Shown piece after piece: positions 17,621 to 27,955 of a stretch of DNA of 64,000 bases. The stretch is taken from the NCBI RefSeq assembly GCF_001274875.1, contig NZ_CP010899.1, positions 1 to 64,000 on the forward strand. Reading direction: 5' to 3'. The notes under the pieces are model-generated. The model ran no database searches. It had not been told where the DNA came from and worked only from the letters and a program-made list of their open reading frames with translations. The translations under genes were made by a program, and so were the position numbers. This stretch comes from Spiroplasma kunkelii CR2-3x. GTDB taxonomy: Bacteria; Bacillota_I; Bacilli_A; Mycoplasmatales; Mycoplasmataceae. Within the stretch, counting starts at the first letter, position 1. Each line of letters begins with the position of its first letter.

Positions 17621-18484
17621 ATGGACAAAGTAATGAAAGCAATTAGTAATGTTCATAATGTTAAAATGACAGTTGTTGATGCAACTAAATCATTAAACGA
17701 TATTATTAAATTACATGCAACTAATCCGCTTGCAACAATTGTGTTGTCAAGAGTTGTTCTAGCCACTATTTTAATTGGTAGTGTTATGAAAAATGCAACC
17801 GATAAAATGACAAGTATTATTAATGGAAATGGTCCAATTGGAACGATTATGGCAGAATATACTGGTCATAAAGTACGAGGATTTTGTGCTAATCCACAAT
17901 TTTATGTTGATGAAATTGATCGTGAACATAATGTTATTTCCCAAGTAGTTGGTACAAATGGTTATTTACGTGTAATGAAAGATTTAGGAATGAAAGAAAG
18001 TTTCTCAGGTCAAATTCAATTAATTTCTGGTGAAATTAATTTAGATTTTACTTATTATTTAGCACAAAGTGAACAAATTAAATCAGTTATTGCATGTTCA
18101 ATTAAAATGAATGAAGATAATACAATTGCAAAAGCAGTTGGTTTTTTCGCACAGTTGTTACCAGAACATAAAGAAGAAGATATTGACTATTTAGAAGAAA
18201 AAATTGAAAATTTAGAAAACATTAGTCATAAATTAATTGCTGAAGATAATTTAATTAATATTTTTAAACTAATTGATCAAAATGCCAAAGTGTTAGAAGT
18301 TGATGAAGTTAAATTTGAATGTAGTTGCTCATACGAAAAAGCTTTAGAATCAGCAAAATTATTAGGTAATGAGCAACTTAATGAAATTTTAATAAATAAT
18401 GGTGAAATTGAAATTGCATGTGATTTTTGCCGCAAAAAATATCATATTAGAGCAAGTGATTTAAAAAGTTTACTTAAAGAATAA
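17621..18484 (+). CDS. hslO: Redox-regulated chaperone Hsp33
   Basis: 287-residue holdase. The zinc/redox switch is the C-terminal pair CSCSYE and CDFCRKKYH, a CxC...CxxC arrangement typical of Hsp33. The N-terminal domain starts MDKVMKAISN. AAAGGAG lies before the ATG. It follows ftsH as in many Firmicutes and is the last host gene before the accessory region. Confidence 0.93.
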   Translation: MDKVMKAISNVHNVKMTVVDATKSLNDIIKLHATNPLATIVLSRVVLATILIGSVMKNATDKMTSIINGNGPIGTIMAEYTGHKVRGFCANPQFYVDEIDREHNVISQVVGTNGYLRVMKDLGMKESFSGQIQLISGEINLDFTYYLAQSEQIKSVIACSIKMNEDNTIAKAVGFFAQLLPEHKEEDIDYLEEKIENLENISHKLIAEDNLINIFKLIDQNAKVLEVDEVKFECSCSYEKALESAKLLGNEQLNEILINNGEIEIACDFCRKKYHIRASDLKSLLKE

Positions 18485-18858
18485 GGGCAAGGATGGCATA
18501 AATTATTCGGTTGGTGATACATCATTTTAATAAATATTTATCTACTAAAATAAAATTTCTAAGAAAAAGATAAATTTATTTTTTTTATTAATTTAATGAT
18601 AACATAAAATTAATAATTTACAATACAAAAATCAATAATTCGCAAATTATCTTAATAAATTTATTTTAAATTATTGATTTTTACTTTAAATTTTAAATAA
18701 AACCTTGTGCTTGGTGAGGAACATTTTTATTTATTAAAAATTGCTTATTATGCTTATCTTCATTTTTGTATTGTAAAGATGCAAGTAGGTCAATCAACCC
18801 TTATTAATTTGATAATATACTTTTTATTTTAAAATGCAATATTTTTTCAAAAAAAAAT
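18485..18858. other. Non-coding junction, host to IS
   Basis: No open frame of note. A perfect 14-bp inverted repeat (18627-18640 with 18669-18682, AATCAATAATT-type) could be a terminator for hslO. The stretch around 18778-18815 (CAAGTAG...CAACCCTTATTAATTTGATAAT) resembles one near 40240-40290 beside the second transposase, suggesting it belongs to the IS/virus flank rather than to the host. Confidence 0.5.
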
Positions 18859-18941
18859 AACTTTTTTAAATATAAATTAATATTTAAGCACGACAAAAAT
18901 AAAAATTTGTTACAAATATATAATTTATATTTAAAAAAGTT
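18859..18941 (-). terminator. 20-bp perfect hairpin at the transposase 3' end
   Basis: 18859-18878 and 18922-18941 are perfect reverse complements (AACTTTTTTAAATATAAATT-type arms) around a 43-base loop; the inner arm overlaps the transposase stop codon. Either a terminator or part of the element end. Confidence 0.6.
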
Positions 18942-19932
18942 AAATATTAGTATTTTGTAAAAATACCTCTCTGGAGGATAATCAACCTAAACTAGGTCGA
19001 GGCTTTTCATTAATAATTTTCATAACTTTATTAATTTCTTTTTGAGTAACAGTATTAAAATCAGTTCCTTTAGGTAAATATCATCTAATATCTCTATTTA
19101 TTCTTTCAACTTTTGCTTTTTGAGTTGGAGTTCCAGCATCACAAAAATAAACATTTGTATTAGTAATTTTCTCTATCTCTTTTCACTTACTAAATTCTTT
19201 ACCTTGATCTGTAATAATTCCTTTTATATTTACTTTATAAAGTTTATTTTTAAAAATACATTTAAGAGCATTATTAACCTCTTCTGAATTATGTTGATTT
19301 AATTTAAAACAAATAGTATATAAACTCTTTTCTTCCGTAAAAGTTAAACAAGCAGATTGATGATTTTTTCCAACAATACAATCCATTTGAAATCAACCAA
19401 AAGTACCTTTTTCATGTTTTGCTTCTTCAATAAATCTAATATTAGTTAATTGACCACGATCATCTTTTCTTTTTTTTGTTTTATATTTTTTACCTTTAAA
19501 TGGTAATTTTTTCTTAATTTCAATATTTTCATCATCAAAAACTTTATAATCAATATATTTATAAAGTGTCATATGTGAAAATGGAAACTTTTCACTATAT
19601 TTTTTTTCATATTCATAAATAATTAATCTTGGTGAATAACTTTTTTTACTTAAAATTTTTCTTATATAATTTACAACTTTTTTTGTAATTGTTGTATATT
19701 TAATAGATTTTTTACGCTTTCGTTTATAATCTTTATGTGCTTTTTCAGGTTCATATTCTTCTTTAAGTCTTTTAGCCTCTAATCTAATTGTATTACGACT
19801 TTTATTCATTACTTCTCCTATTTTAGAATAATTAGGTGTACCATTTTTCTTTTTAAATGTTTCGCATTCTAAATATTCTTTTAATTTATATCTTTTTTCA
19901 AGATTAAAATGTTTATATTTTTTCTTTTTCAT
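18940..19932 (-). CDS. IS30-family transposase, intact
   Basis: 330 residues, open once TGA is read as Trp (19393, and others near the C-terminus). An N-terminal helix-turn-helix region (KIGEVMNKSRNTIRLEAKRL) precedes a DDE integrase core: first Asp in FQMDCIVGKNHQS near residue 183, second in ITDQGKEF, Glu in KVERINRDIRW. The C-terminal end is NEKPRPSLGWLSSREVF. Such transposases occur both as free IS and inside SpV1 plectroviruses. A decayed relative lies at 40.4-41.95 kb. No frameshift is seen, so it may be active. Confidence 0.9.
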
Positions 19933-19987
19933 AAGATTTGTTCAACCCTTTCTTAATATATATTTATACATTAAAATTAAAATTTTA

Positions 19988-20022
19988 TTGACATTTTATT
20001 AAAAGATGTTAGGATGGTGATG
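19988..20022 (+). promoter_or_regulatory. Promoter with GGTGATG motif, outward from IS
   Basis: TTGACA (19988-19993), 16-base spacer, TAGGAT (20010-20015) followed at once by GGTGATG (20016-20022). The -35 lies in the IS end, so this looks like a hybrid outward promoter. Confidence 0.6.
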
Positions 20023-20106
20023 TAATTTAATACAAGTAGGATTATTCAACCCTTAATCTCTTGTTTAAAAATTACTAAGAATAAAGACTTGAAAAAGTCT
20101 TTTTTT
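20016..20106 (+). ncRNA. Candidate small RNA, about 90 nt
   Basis: Starts at the promoter above and ends in a textbook terminator at 20083-20106 (AAAGACTT, GAAA tetraloop, AAGTCTTT, T run). No open frame with a ribosome site is seen between. Could instead be an attenuated leader of the prophage late region. Confidence 0.45.
20083..20106 (+). terminator. Intrinsic terminator with GAAA loop
   Basis: 8-bp perfect stem, GNRA tetraloop, T run. Confidence 0.85.
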
Positions 20107-20131
20107 ATTGCAAATTATTTACATAATTAAA

Positions 20132-20198
20132 AAATTATCCGAATAGGATAATTTAGTAATAATAGATTAGTGGAGTGGTTAACTCTCACTTTTTTTTA
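20132..20198. terminator. Two further hairpins before the prophage
   Basis: 20132-20154 is a perfect 9-bp hairpin (AAATTATCC / GGATAATTT). 20169-20198 pairs AGTGGAG with CTC(T)CACT before eight Ts. Together they insulate the prophage from upstream transcription. 20199-20300 otherwise shows only a TTCACAA hairpin near 20240. Confidence 0.6.
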
Positions 20199-20307
20199 TG
20201 TCCAATTTAATATTATCATAAAAAATTATTTTTTGCATTCACAATTATTATTTTGTGAATTTTTATTTTCATTACATTTACAATTTTACTTTTTGATATT
20301 TTTTTTG

Positions 20308-20320
20308 TAGAATGGTGATG
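20308..20320 (+). promoter_or_regulatory. Late promoter motif before small terminase
   Basis: TAGAAT followed by GGTGATG, 19 bases before the terminase start codon; AGAGG follows as ribosome site. Confidence 0.6.
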
Positions 20321-20338
20321 ACAAAAGAGGTAAAAAAG

Positions 20339-20698
20339 ATGGCAAAAGTGGGAATTAATTGGTGAAAAGATGCAAAAAAGCGGAATATTGATGTAAAAAT
20401 AAGTAAATTTGATGATTATTGTATACAAAATAATTACAAACTTGCTACAAAAGAAACCTTATTAATATTTTGTGAATTAGAAGAAGGTGAATATGAAAAC
20501 CTTAAAAATAGCAATATTATTGCTTATAATACCTTAAAAATGAAAATACGAATATTAGAAAATAATATAAAATTACATCTCTTAAATGAAACTAAGGGGG
20601 GTGTATCAGTATATGCACAGTATTATGGTCGTGAAAATGAAACTGAAATAAATTATACTCCACCAGTAATTAATATAACGAATGGTCGTGATATATAA
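20339..20698 (+). CDS. Putative phage terminase small subunit
   Basis: 119 residues, starting MAKVGINWWKDAKKRNID with two TGA Trp codons. No motif is diagnostic; the call rests on size and on its position directly before the large subunit with a TAATG stop-start overlap at 20696-20700. The mid-part is helical and charged, as in DNA-binding small terminases. AGAGG lies 8 bases before the ATG. Confidence 0.6.
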
Positions 20699-22215
20699 TG
20701 GCAATGTTATATGAATATAGTTATTTTAATAAAATAGTAACTAGTCTATTGAATAGTACTGAATATATTGCTGATGAGATTAATTTAGCAGGTAGTCGTA
20801 AAGCAGGTAAAACATATTCTATTGATGAATTAATAGCATTATTAAGTTGTGTTGTATTAGCAAATAAAGATAAAAAAATAGCAATATATGGTTTTAGATT
20901 AAATAGTGCTGATACTGCTGAAATGCAACAAGATATTCAAGATGCCTTAGATAAAATAGGTTTAATATTAAATGATACTAAAAAATGAAAAGGTGGACAT
21001 TATCAATATAATGCTAGGTTTAATAAACCAACTTGATTATTCCCTAATGGTAGTTTTATTAAATTACAAGGAGCAAGAAAAAGTAATTCATCGCAAGTAT
21101 TAGGTAAAGGAACAGCACGAGCAAATGGTGCTGATTTATGTATTATTTGATTAGAAGAAGCAAATGAATTTAGTAAAGCAGAAAAAGAAGCAATTATGCA
21201 AGCAGTTCGTGATTATAAAAAATTAATATTAATTACTAGTACTAATCCTGATAGTATTTATCAAGATCATATCGATTATATAAATAAATTAATGCCATTT
21301 AATCGTAAAGAATTAGAAAGTAATGGTGAACAAATATCTAAAATTATAGTTCCAGTCTTAGATCCTAAAACAGGTCAAAAAGCATATGATAAAAAAGTAA
21401 TTAATCATTATACTAATTATTTAATTAATAAAGATAATTTAAATTATGATGAATTAATGAAATTATATGAATTAAAAGCAGAATGACCTAAAAAATATGA
21501 AGTTTGAGGAATTGGAATGCCCGGTGCATTAGATGGATCTATTTTTGCTAATTATTTATTTAGTAAATTATATGATTTTGAACTAGTTAATTTTAGAGCA
21601 GGATTAGATTTAGGTTATGCTGAATCACCATTAGGACATGCTACCCATGCAATTTTAATGGGAATAGATAACAATTATAAAAAAATGACACCATTAATGG
21701 AATATAAACATAGTAATGCTGAAATGGTACAAAAAGACATAATGAAAGTTTTACATGAAATAGTACACTTTTATATAATATGTGCTACACAATGAAATGA
21801 TTTATATAATGGTTTAGAGGTAAATGTTGATACTGGTGGTGGTCATTTAGTAGAGGTTGATACATTAAATAATATTAGGCGAAAATATTTTCCTGATGCT
21901 AATTGATTAATATTTAAACCAGTTAATAAAGAGATATGATATAGAACTGATAGAATTGATGCTATAATCATCCTGCTAAATAAGAATTATTTACAAATTA
22001 GTCAAAGATTAACACCAGAGTTATTTAAAGATATGTTAAAAATGGAATGGAAGAAACCACCAGCAAATAAATCTACTTATAAATTAGAAGATAATAAATT
22101 ATTTGATGATGGTTTTGATGCTATGACTTATGCTGTTATGGATATTATGGAATATTTTATAAAAACATTAGATAATCCATTTTTAATAAGTAAGCAATTT
22201 GGAAAGAGAAGGTAA
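20698..22215 (+). CDS. Phage terminase large subunit
   Basis: 505-residue packaging motor. Walker A-like GSRKAGKTYS is at residues 32-41; Walker B with catalytic Glu (IIWLEEANEF) near 150; coupling motif LITSTNPDS near 180; RNase H-like nuclease acidic residue in GLDLGYAESPLGH near 300 and a later TMAYAVMD-type Asp region near 480. The order resembles PBSX-like TerL. Many TGA Trp codons. A decayed homologue is at 42.5-43.7 kb. Confidence 0.85.
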
Positions 22216-22219
22216 AATT

Positions 22220-22519
22220 ATGGCAAAAAAACAAATTAAAAGAAATGTTGAAAAAATGCGAATGGATAAAAATATATGTTGAATGATTATAGATGGTAAA
22301 GAGTGTTTTAAAAGAGTAAGTAAAAATTGAAATGGTATTGGTGTTCCTGCTTGTGAAGAACATACTAAAATATTTCAAGAATTAATGAAAGAAACTTATG
22401 ATTATGGTGTTAATAATCAAAAAGAATATTTAGAACAATATGAAAAAGGTTTTAAAAAAGGTATTGAAGAAACTAGAACTGAAATTAAGAAAAAATATCC
22501 ACAAGTTTACAAAAATTAA
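22220..22519 (+). CDS. Small cysteine-containing phage protein, unknown
   Basis: 99 residues, ATG 5 bases after the TerL stop. Sequence is Lys-rich with CWMIIDGKECF and PACEEHTK, a possible metal-binding set of Cys/His (C, C, C, H), then a charged helix. Its place between terminase and scaffold suits an HNH-like or accessory packaging protein, but no catalytic motif is convincing. Function unassigned. Confidence 0.65.
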
Positions 22520-22527
22520 AATGATGG

Positions 22528-22540
22528 TAAGATGGTGACG
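22528..22540 (+). promoter_or_regulatory. Late promoter motif before scaffold/capsid
   Basis: TGG-TAAGAT-GGTGACG, one mismatch to GGTGATG; 47 bases before the scaffold ATG. Confidence 0.5.
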
Positions 22541-22586
22541 ATAGTTTTTGAAATTTTCTATAAAAAAATAATGGAGGGATTAAAGT

Positions 22587-23057
22587 ATGTCAAACTTTAA
22601 ATATGAATATAAAGAAAATATGACACAAGATGAAATTAATGCTTTATTAGAACAAAAAGAAAAGCAAATATTATCTAATGTCTTACCAAGTGTAGAAACT
22701 CGTATTAAAACTGAAACTGAAAAACAATATGAAGAAAAAATTAATAATTATCAGTCAAAAATAAAAGAATATGAGTTATCACAAGTACCACAAGAAAATC
22801 GTAAATTAGTTGAAGAACTATTAAATAGTGGTAAAGATATGGAATATATTAAAACTAACTTTAAAGATTTAATTGAGAAAAAACCACAATTAGATATGAA
22901 AAACCTAATGAATGGTGGAATTCAAATTAAAGATGAAAATATGTTTATTGAAGAATTATCACAAAAAATTAAAGAAAATTTACAAGATAATCATAATATT
23001 CCTATTAATGAAAGAATTAAAAACTTAGTTCAAAAAGAATATCAGAAAGGAAAATAA
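22587..23057 (+). CDS. Putative capsid scaffolding protein
   Basis: 156 residues, highly charged and predicted coiled-coil through residues about 10-70 (repeated Glu/Lys/Gln heptads), directly ahead of the capsid-like gene (3-base gap). ATGGAGGGATT supplies a strong ribosome site. The 3' two-thirds is duplicated at 46344-46711 in prophage 2 with near identity. Position and coiled-coil character indicate scaffold; no protease domain is seen. Confidence 0.65.
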   Translation: MSNFKYEYKENMTQDEINALLEQKEKQILSNVLPSVETRIKTETEKQYEEKINNYQSKIKEYELSQVPQENRKLVEELLNSGKDMEYIKTNFKDLIEKKPQLDMKNLMNGGIQIKDENMFIEELSQKIKENLQDNHNIPINERIKNLVQKEYQKGK

Positions 23058-23060
23058 AAT

Positions 23061-24908
23061 ATGGCATCAATTATAGGATTACATGAAGGGTTTGTTATTG
23101 GAAATGGAGTAGCAAACTTAACAAAAGAAGGACATTTATTATTATCAGCACAAGAAATGAGAGTAAAAGATATTTTATCAAATCCTGATTATTATACTTT
23201 TCATCGCTTAACAGCAACAGCACAATCAAGTCCTAATATGGAAAGTGCAGATTATGCAGTTGCAATTTATACAATACCTGAACGATTATTTTATGGTGAT
23301 AGTGAATGAAATCATGAAAAAGGAAATCCAAAACAAAATCAAGATGCTAAGCGTGGTCGTTTAGTAATTGATCATACAATCGGATTAAAAACACAATGAA
23401 GAAGATTTGATTTAGATCGTTTAAAAAATACTGATCCATCATTGCGAGGTGAATTAGTAGCAAAATGAACTGGTTCAATTACAGAAAATATGATGTTTAA
23501 TTTAGAATTATACTTTTTAAAAGGTGTAATTGATAATTATATTGCTAGATCATCATTTAATCCTGATTATGCTTTTGTTTATGATACAAGTACAATTAAA
23601 ACTCAACAAGATGCACTAGATTTAATGTATAAATTAGCACATCGTATGACTGATGAAACAAGAAAAATTAACGCATCTCAAATTGGTACAAATACTAGTG
23701 ACTGAGAAATAATTTGAGAACCACATTCATATTTAGATTTAACAAGAGCATATACTCAATTAGTTGGTGAAAGTATTTCGGCAAATACAATGGTAACAGG
23801 TACTTTATTCCAAGATAAAGTAATGGGTTATATGATTTCTAAATCATTATGATTAGGGCAAAATATTAAACCTTTATATGGTAAAACATCAGATGGAAAA
23901 TTACAAGTTAATTTAGAAGGAATGAATAGAACTCGTGGATTTGATTTATCTATTAGCAAAAAAATTGAAGGACTTGTAATTCATAGAGAAAATGCAGCAA
24001 TGATTACTATTTTTACTGAAAATATTAGTTATGTTGATAATGATACACAAGAACCAGCATTTACAAGTCGTGTATTATTTTCATTACCTGCTTTAACAAG
24101 ACCAGAATTAGGTTTTTTAATTGTTAAAGAAAAGTTTAATGATCAAGAAAAAAATGATGCCATTGCTCGTATGTGAGATAATACAAATACAACTGGTGAT
24201 TCATGACAAAAATATAATGAATTTACTGGGGAATGAGAAAATGAATTAACTTATCAATTATTAGATTATGATCCAAATTATAAAGATTTTTATAATCCTA
24301 CATTTAAAAATGCAATGCTAAATACTATTAATAATATTAATAATTTAGAGGTAGATCAAACATCATTAAATATGAATGTAAATAAAAAATATTATAAATT
24401 TTTTGGAATTAATCAATCTACTCCTGATGAAGCAGAAATTAAAAAATTATTTGATAAAGTATTAGATAATAATTTAACTACAAACCAGAAAGATAGAGTT
24501 ATAGCATTTATGCGTTCTGCTATGATATTAAGTGATGGTAAAAATGATTATCCAATTCAAATAAATTCAGCAGGTACTTATTTACCAGTTAATCAAATTG
24601 TAAATGGTAATATTTATTTACATATTAATGCTGGTATTATTGATAATCAAAATATTAATGATAAAAAAATATTAATTAATAAGACAATTCCTGCTTTATC
24701 AACAGTTATTACAGTACCTAATTTAGGTCAAATAACAATGGCAGGCAATACACCAACAACAGCAGAATTAGAAACTGCTATTAAAGTAAAAAATACTAAC
24801 TATCAAACTGGAGATGCAACATTCTCTACTATTACATCTACTGGCGCATTAGCAACTGGAAATCCAAATAAATATAGTGGAACAGTTAACTTAATTTATT
24901 CAAAGTAA
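23061..24908 (+). CDS. Putative major capsid protein with C-terminal beta-type domain
   Basis: 615 residues. The N-terminal 400 residues follow a scaffold gene and have the look of a capsid protein (GEGHLLLSAQ-like start, long helices, extended beta C-part). Residues about 440-615 form a separate Asn/Thr-rich part that ends SGTVNLIYSK and contains TTAELETAIKVKN, resembling the repeated beta domains of Spiroplasma surface proteins. The stop at 24906 is followed without a gap by an open -1 frame (next entry). A partial, broken copy lies at 46715-47565. Assignment as MCP is by synteny, not by a diagnostic motif. Confidence 0.65.
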
Positions 24909-25561
24909 GTAGCGCCATAGATATTCACGATAAGATTAAAAGTGTAGATAGTGTAACAGATGATGAAATAATTAAAGCAATTACTGTACCACAAAAAGTA
25001 GCAAGTGAAGATTTAAGATCATTGTTAAATGATAAAGCTTTAAAAGCAGTTAAAGCAGTTGATAATAGTTTAACAACTAATGATTTTGATTGATGACCTT
25101 TATATTATCAAGGTTCACCAGATACTTATGATATTACATCAACAGATATTGAAATTGATATTTATATTGCTGGTAAAAATAATGCAACTGGAACAGCACA
25201 AGTTCAATATTATAAAGTACAAAAAGTAAATAAAATTAGTATTAAACGATTTAGTAAAGATAATATTGGGTCTTTAATAACACCTTGATATAGTGATGTT
25301 CCTGATTTAACTAAAAAATCAGTTGTAATTGATGAAATGAATACAGGAATTATTAAAGCAATTCAAAAAATTAATGCTGGTTTAAGAACATCAGATTATA
25401 ATGTTAATATTTTAGATTATTCACATCAAATCTTTAATGATAGAGATGAAGGTGATTTTAGTAAAGATGTTGAAGTGCCATATAGTTTAAGTGGTACAAA
25501 TTGATTAACCGAAGAAACAACTGGAAAGCAAATTACAGTTCCTGCTGCTACTAGAAAATAA
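24905..25561 (+). CDS. -1 frame continuation of the capsid-like gene, about 218 residues
   Basis: The frame is open from 24890 and has no ATG/GTG/TTG with a ribosome site near its start; the first residues (VSSAIDIHDKIKSV) read as the next beta-repeat after SGTVNLIYSK. The overlap window is only 24890-24908, around TCA AAG TAA. Either a programmed -1 shift (an A-AAG tetramer is present) or a mutation has split one protein of about 830 residues. The C-terminal part contains PLYYQGSPDTYDI and ends VPAATRK. Confidence 0.6.
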
Positions 25562-25582
25562 AAAGGATTTATTTCCTTTTTA
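25561..25582. terminator. Bidirectional terminator between convergent genes
   Basis: AAAAGGA / TCCTTTT stem with 6-base loop, A run on one side and T run on the other. Confidence 0.8.
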
Positions 25583-26483
25583 TTTTATTTTTTGTTGTGT
25601 TTATTGGGTTTTTAATTATATTAAATCCTTTTTTAATTTCATTATAAAAATTAATTGTTTTTGGTTTTGATATTATTTTAGTATGTAATTTTTGATAACC
25701 TAATTTTAAATTAGTAGCATATTCTCGTTGTTGAATTAATCAATTTTTATTATCAATAAATTGCTTGTTTTTATTTAACTTAGCATCTTTTGTTTGATAA
25801 AAATTAGTACTATAACGATTTATTTCTTTATTTAATTCTAATAAGTTTTTATTAATACGACTTGCTCTTAATTTAACATCACCGCCGCCTTTATTTTGTT
25901 GTGTATATATTTGTCAATTAACATATTCTCTTAATTCACTGCGTAATCATACATGTAATCACATATTTCAAAATACTGATCCTGCCCCAGTTCCATTTTT
26001 ACCTATTGCTGATTTCATTGCTTGTCAAACTTGAATATGTACTTTTGGATAATTATATGGTCCATATCATCTTTTTTGTTTATCATTATCTGATTGAATT
26101 AAAATAGTTAAATTACCTATTAATTTTTGTTTATTAGTTATTTGAAAAAATCCTTTTTTACATCAACTACTAGATAATATAGTTCAATTATTTTCTGTTG
26201 GTGTTAATGAATTTATAATTTCTTTATATTTATTTTTATCTAAAAAACTAATATCTTTAAATAATTGTATTTCTAAATTTTTAGGTAATTTTATTAATAA
26301 ATCACTTAATATATTAGGATTTAAATAATATTGAATTTGTGTTAATTGATGTTCAATATCCTTTATACTTTGTAAAATTGATTTTATTTTAGAATTACCA
26401 TATTTTTCTAATAATTTTATAATTCTTAATGCTATTTTAGGGTTTTCTAAAATACTAGTAATTAATGTTAATAATTTTCACAT
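25569..26483 (-). CDS. Minus-strand prophage protein, unknown (304 residues)
   Basis: Visible only with TGA as Trp (eleven TGA codons). It starts MWKLLTLITSILENPKIALR, a helical start. The centre carries a Trp/Gly-rich block (RWYGPYNYPKV, GKNGTGAGSVFW, WLHVWLRSELREY) that loosely recalls KTSC-like small domains; the C-terminus is strongly basic. AGGAG lies upstream of the ATG. It lies opposite to all late genes, bounded by a terminator on one side and a divergent promoter region on the other, as cargo or regulatory genes often are. Confidence 0.75.
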
Positions 26484-26486
26484 ATT

Positions 26487-26524
26487 TTGACACTCTCCTT
26501 ATGGTGATTATATAATGGGTGATG
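26487..26524 (+). promoter_or_regulatory. Strong late promoter before portal
   Basis: TTGACA (26487-26492), 18-base spacer, TATAAT (26511-26516), then GGGTGATG. The best consensus member of the GGTGATG family; ATTATATAAT is palindromic and may also serve the divergent minus-strand gene. Confidence 0.8.
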
Positions 26525-26542
26525 ACAAAAAGAGGTGTAAAA

Positions 26543-27955
26543 ATGAATAATGAAATAGATTTTAAAGAATTAAATAAACAACCCGAATATTTAAATTATT
26601 TAGAAAAAGGAAAATACCCAATATTATCAGAACAAAAATATTATATTGATATTCCTTGAATTATTGCTAATAGAAAAGCAGCTCCATTAACTATTGGACA
26701 AGGTTTAATGTTTAATTGTGATAATGATGATACACAAGATTGAATAGAAGAATGATATGAAAAAAACTATGTTTATTCTAAATTATTTCAAAATGAATTA
26801 GCAAATAGTTTATATGGTCGTAGTGTAATGTATTTATTAAAAACAGAAACTGGTGATTTAACTATTGATGTTGCACCTATTGGTTCAAGTGTCCGTATTG
26901 CTAAATATTCAGAAATAGAACAATATGCAGAAATGTGAATATTACCTGCCCAAAGTGATTATATGTGATATCAAAAAGTACAATTTTATCCAAGAAAAGC
27001 AAAAATAACTTATTATACTGCAAAAGATTTAGAAATTGGTATTTGACAAACTTATGGAGAATTAGAAAGTAAATTAAGACCAGTATCTATAATGGAATAT
27101 GATACTGGAATAGAAATATTGCCTATTGTTGAATTTACAAACTTACCTAAATTAGCTCATGGAACAAAAACAACAGCAGATGCAGTTCCAGATTGTTTAC
27201 CTGTATTTAATTTAATTAAAGATGTACAAGATAATATTTATTATAAAAGAATTGAAAGAATTATAAATCGTACTCATTTTGTAGGACAAAAAAATACTAC
27301 TAATTCATTAACAGATACTGGTAAAGGTGATGAAGAATTAGTAAGTGCTGATGCTATTATTACTAGTACAGTTCAACAATATGCTATGACTGGTACTACT
27401 GGTGTTGGTTTAATTCATGCTCAACAAAATTATACTGAAATAACTATTGATAGTGATTATTCTATGAAAATGATATTTAATGGTGCTGGTTATGAATATG
27501 ATAATTTTTCAGGAAATAATTATACAAATAAAACAGAGTCATTAATGAATAATAAATTAGATATTCATACTACTTTACAAAAAAGGTCTTTACGATTTCC
27601 TAAATTATATCGCTTATTTGATTATATATTTAAACATTATAAAAAATGAGATAGTTTAGATGATAATAGTCAGAATAATGATAATTTTAGACCTTATACC
27701 TTAGAATTTATAGATATATCAATAGTTAATGAAATTACTCAATCTGAGGTAATTGATAGACAAATAAATAATGGAACTATTACTCATGTTAGAGCAATTC
27801 ATAAACAAGAAAAAGTAACAAATAAAAAAGCACGCATGATGTATGAAGAAGTTAAAAAAGAACAAAAAGAACAAAAAGAACAATTAGAGCAAGAAATGAA
27901 TTATATTGATTATAATCAAACAAGAGAAGAAGATATTAAAGGAGATATACAATAA
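26543..27955 (+). CDS. Phage portal protein
   Basis: 470 residues. Portal-like layout: N-terminal wing with IPWIIANRKAAPLTIGQGLMF, a mid region ELANSLYGRSVMYLL, and a C-terminal acidic coiled tail (KKEQKEQKEQLEQEM). The prophage 2 protein at 43956 has the same layout (about 465 residues) with low identity. AGAGGTG precedes the ATG. The stop overlaps the next start (TAATG). Unusually it follows, rather than precedes, the capsid gene. Confidence 0.7.

Larger units (their letters stand above)
18859..19993 (-). mobile_element. IS30-family element, approximate limits
   Basis: Limits are set by the 3' hairpin and by a TTGACA at 19988 that sits exactly 56 bases upstream of the transposase start, as it does in the decayed copy (42007 versus start 41951). 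True terminal repeats and target duplication could not be fixed by eye. Confidence 0.5.

Noticed and set aside
20016-20106. tRNA or tmRNA-like gene at the prophage edge as attachment site
   Set aside because: No cloverleaf, anticodon arm or CCA end could be drawn.
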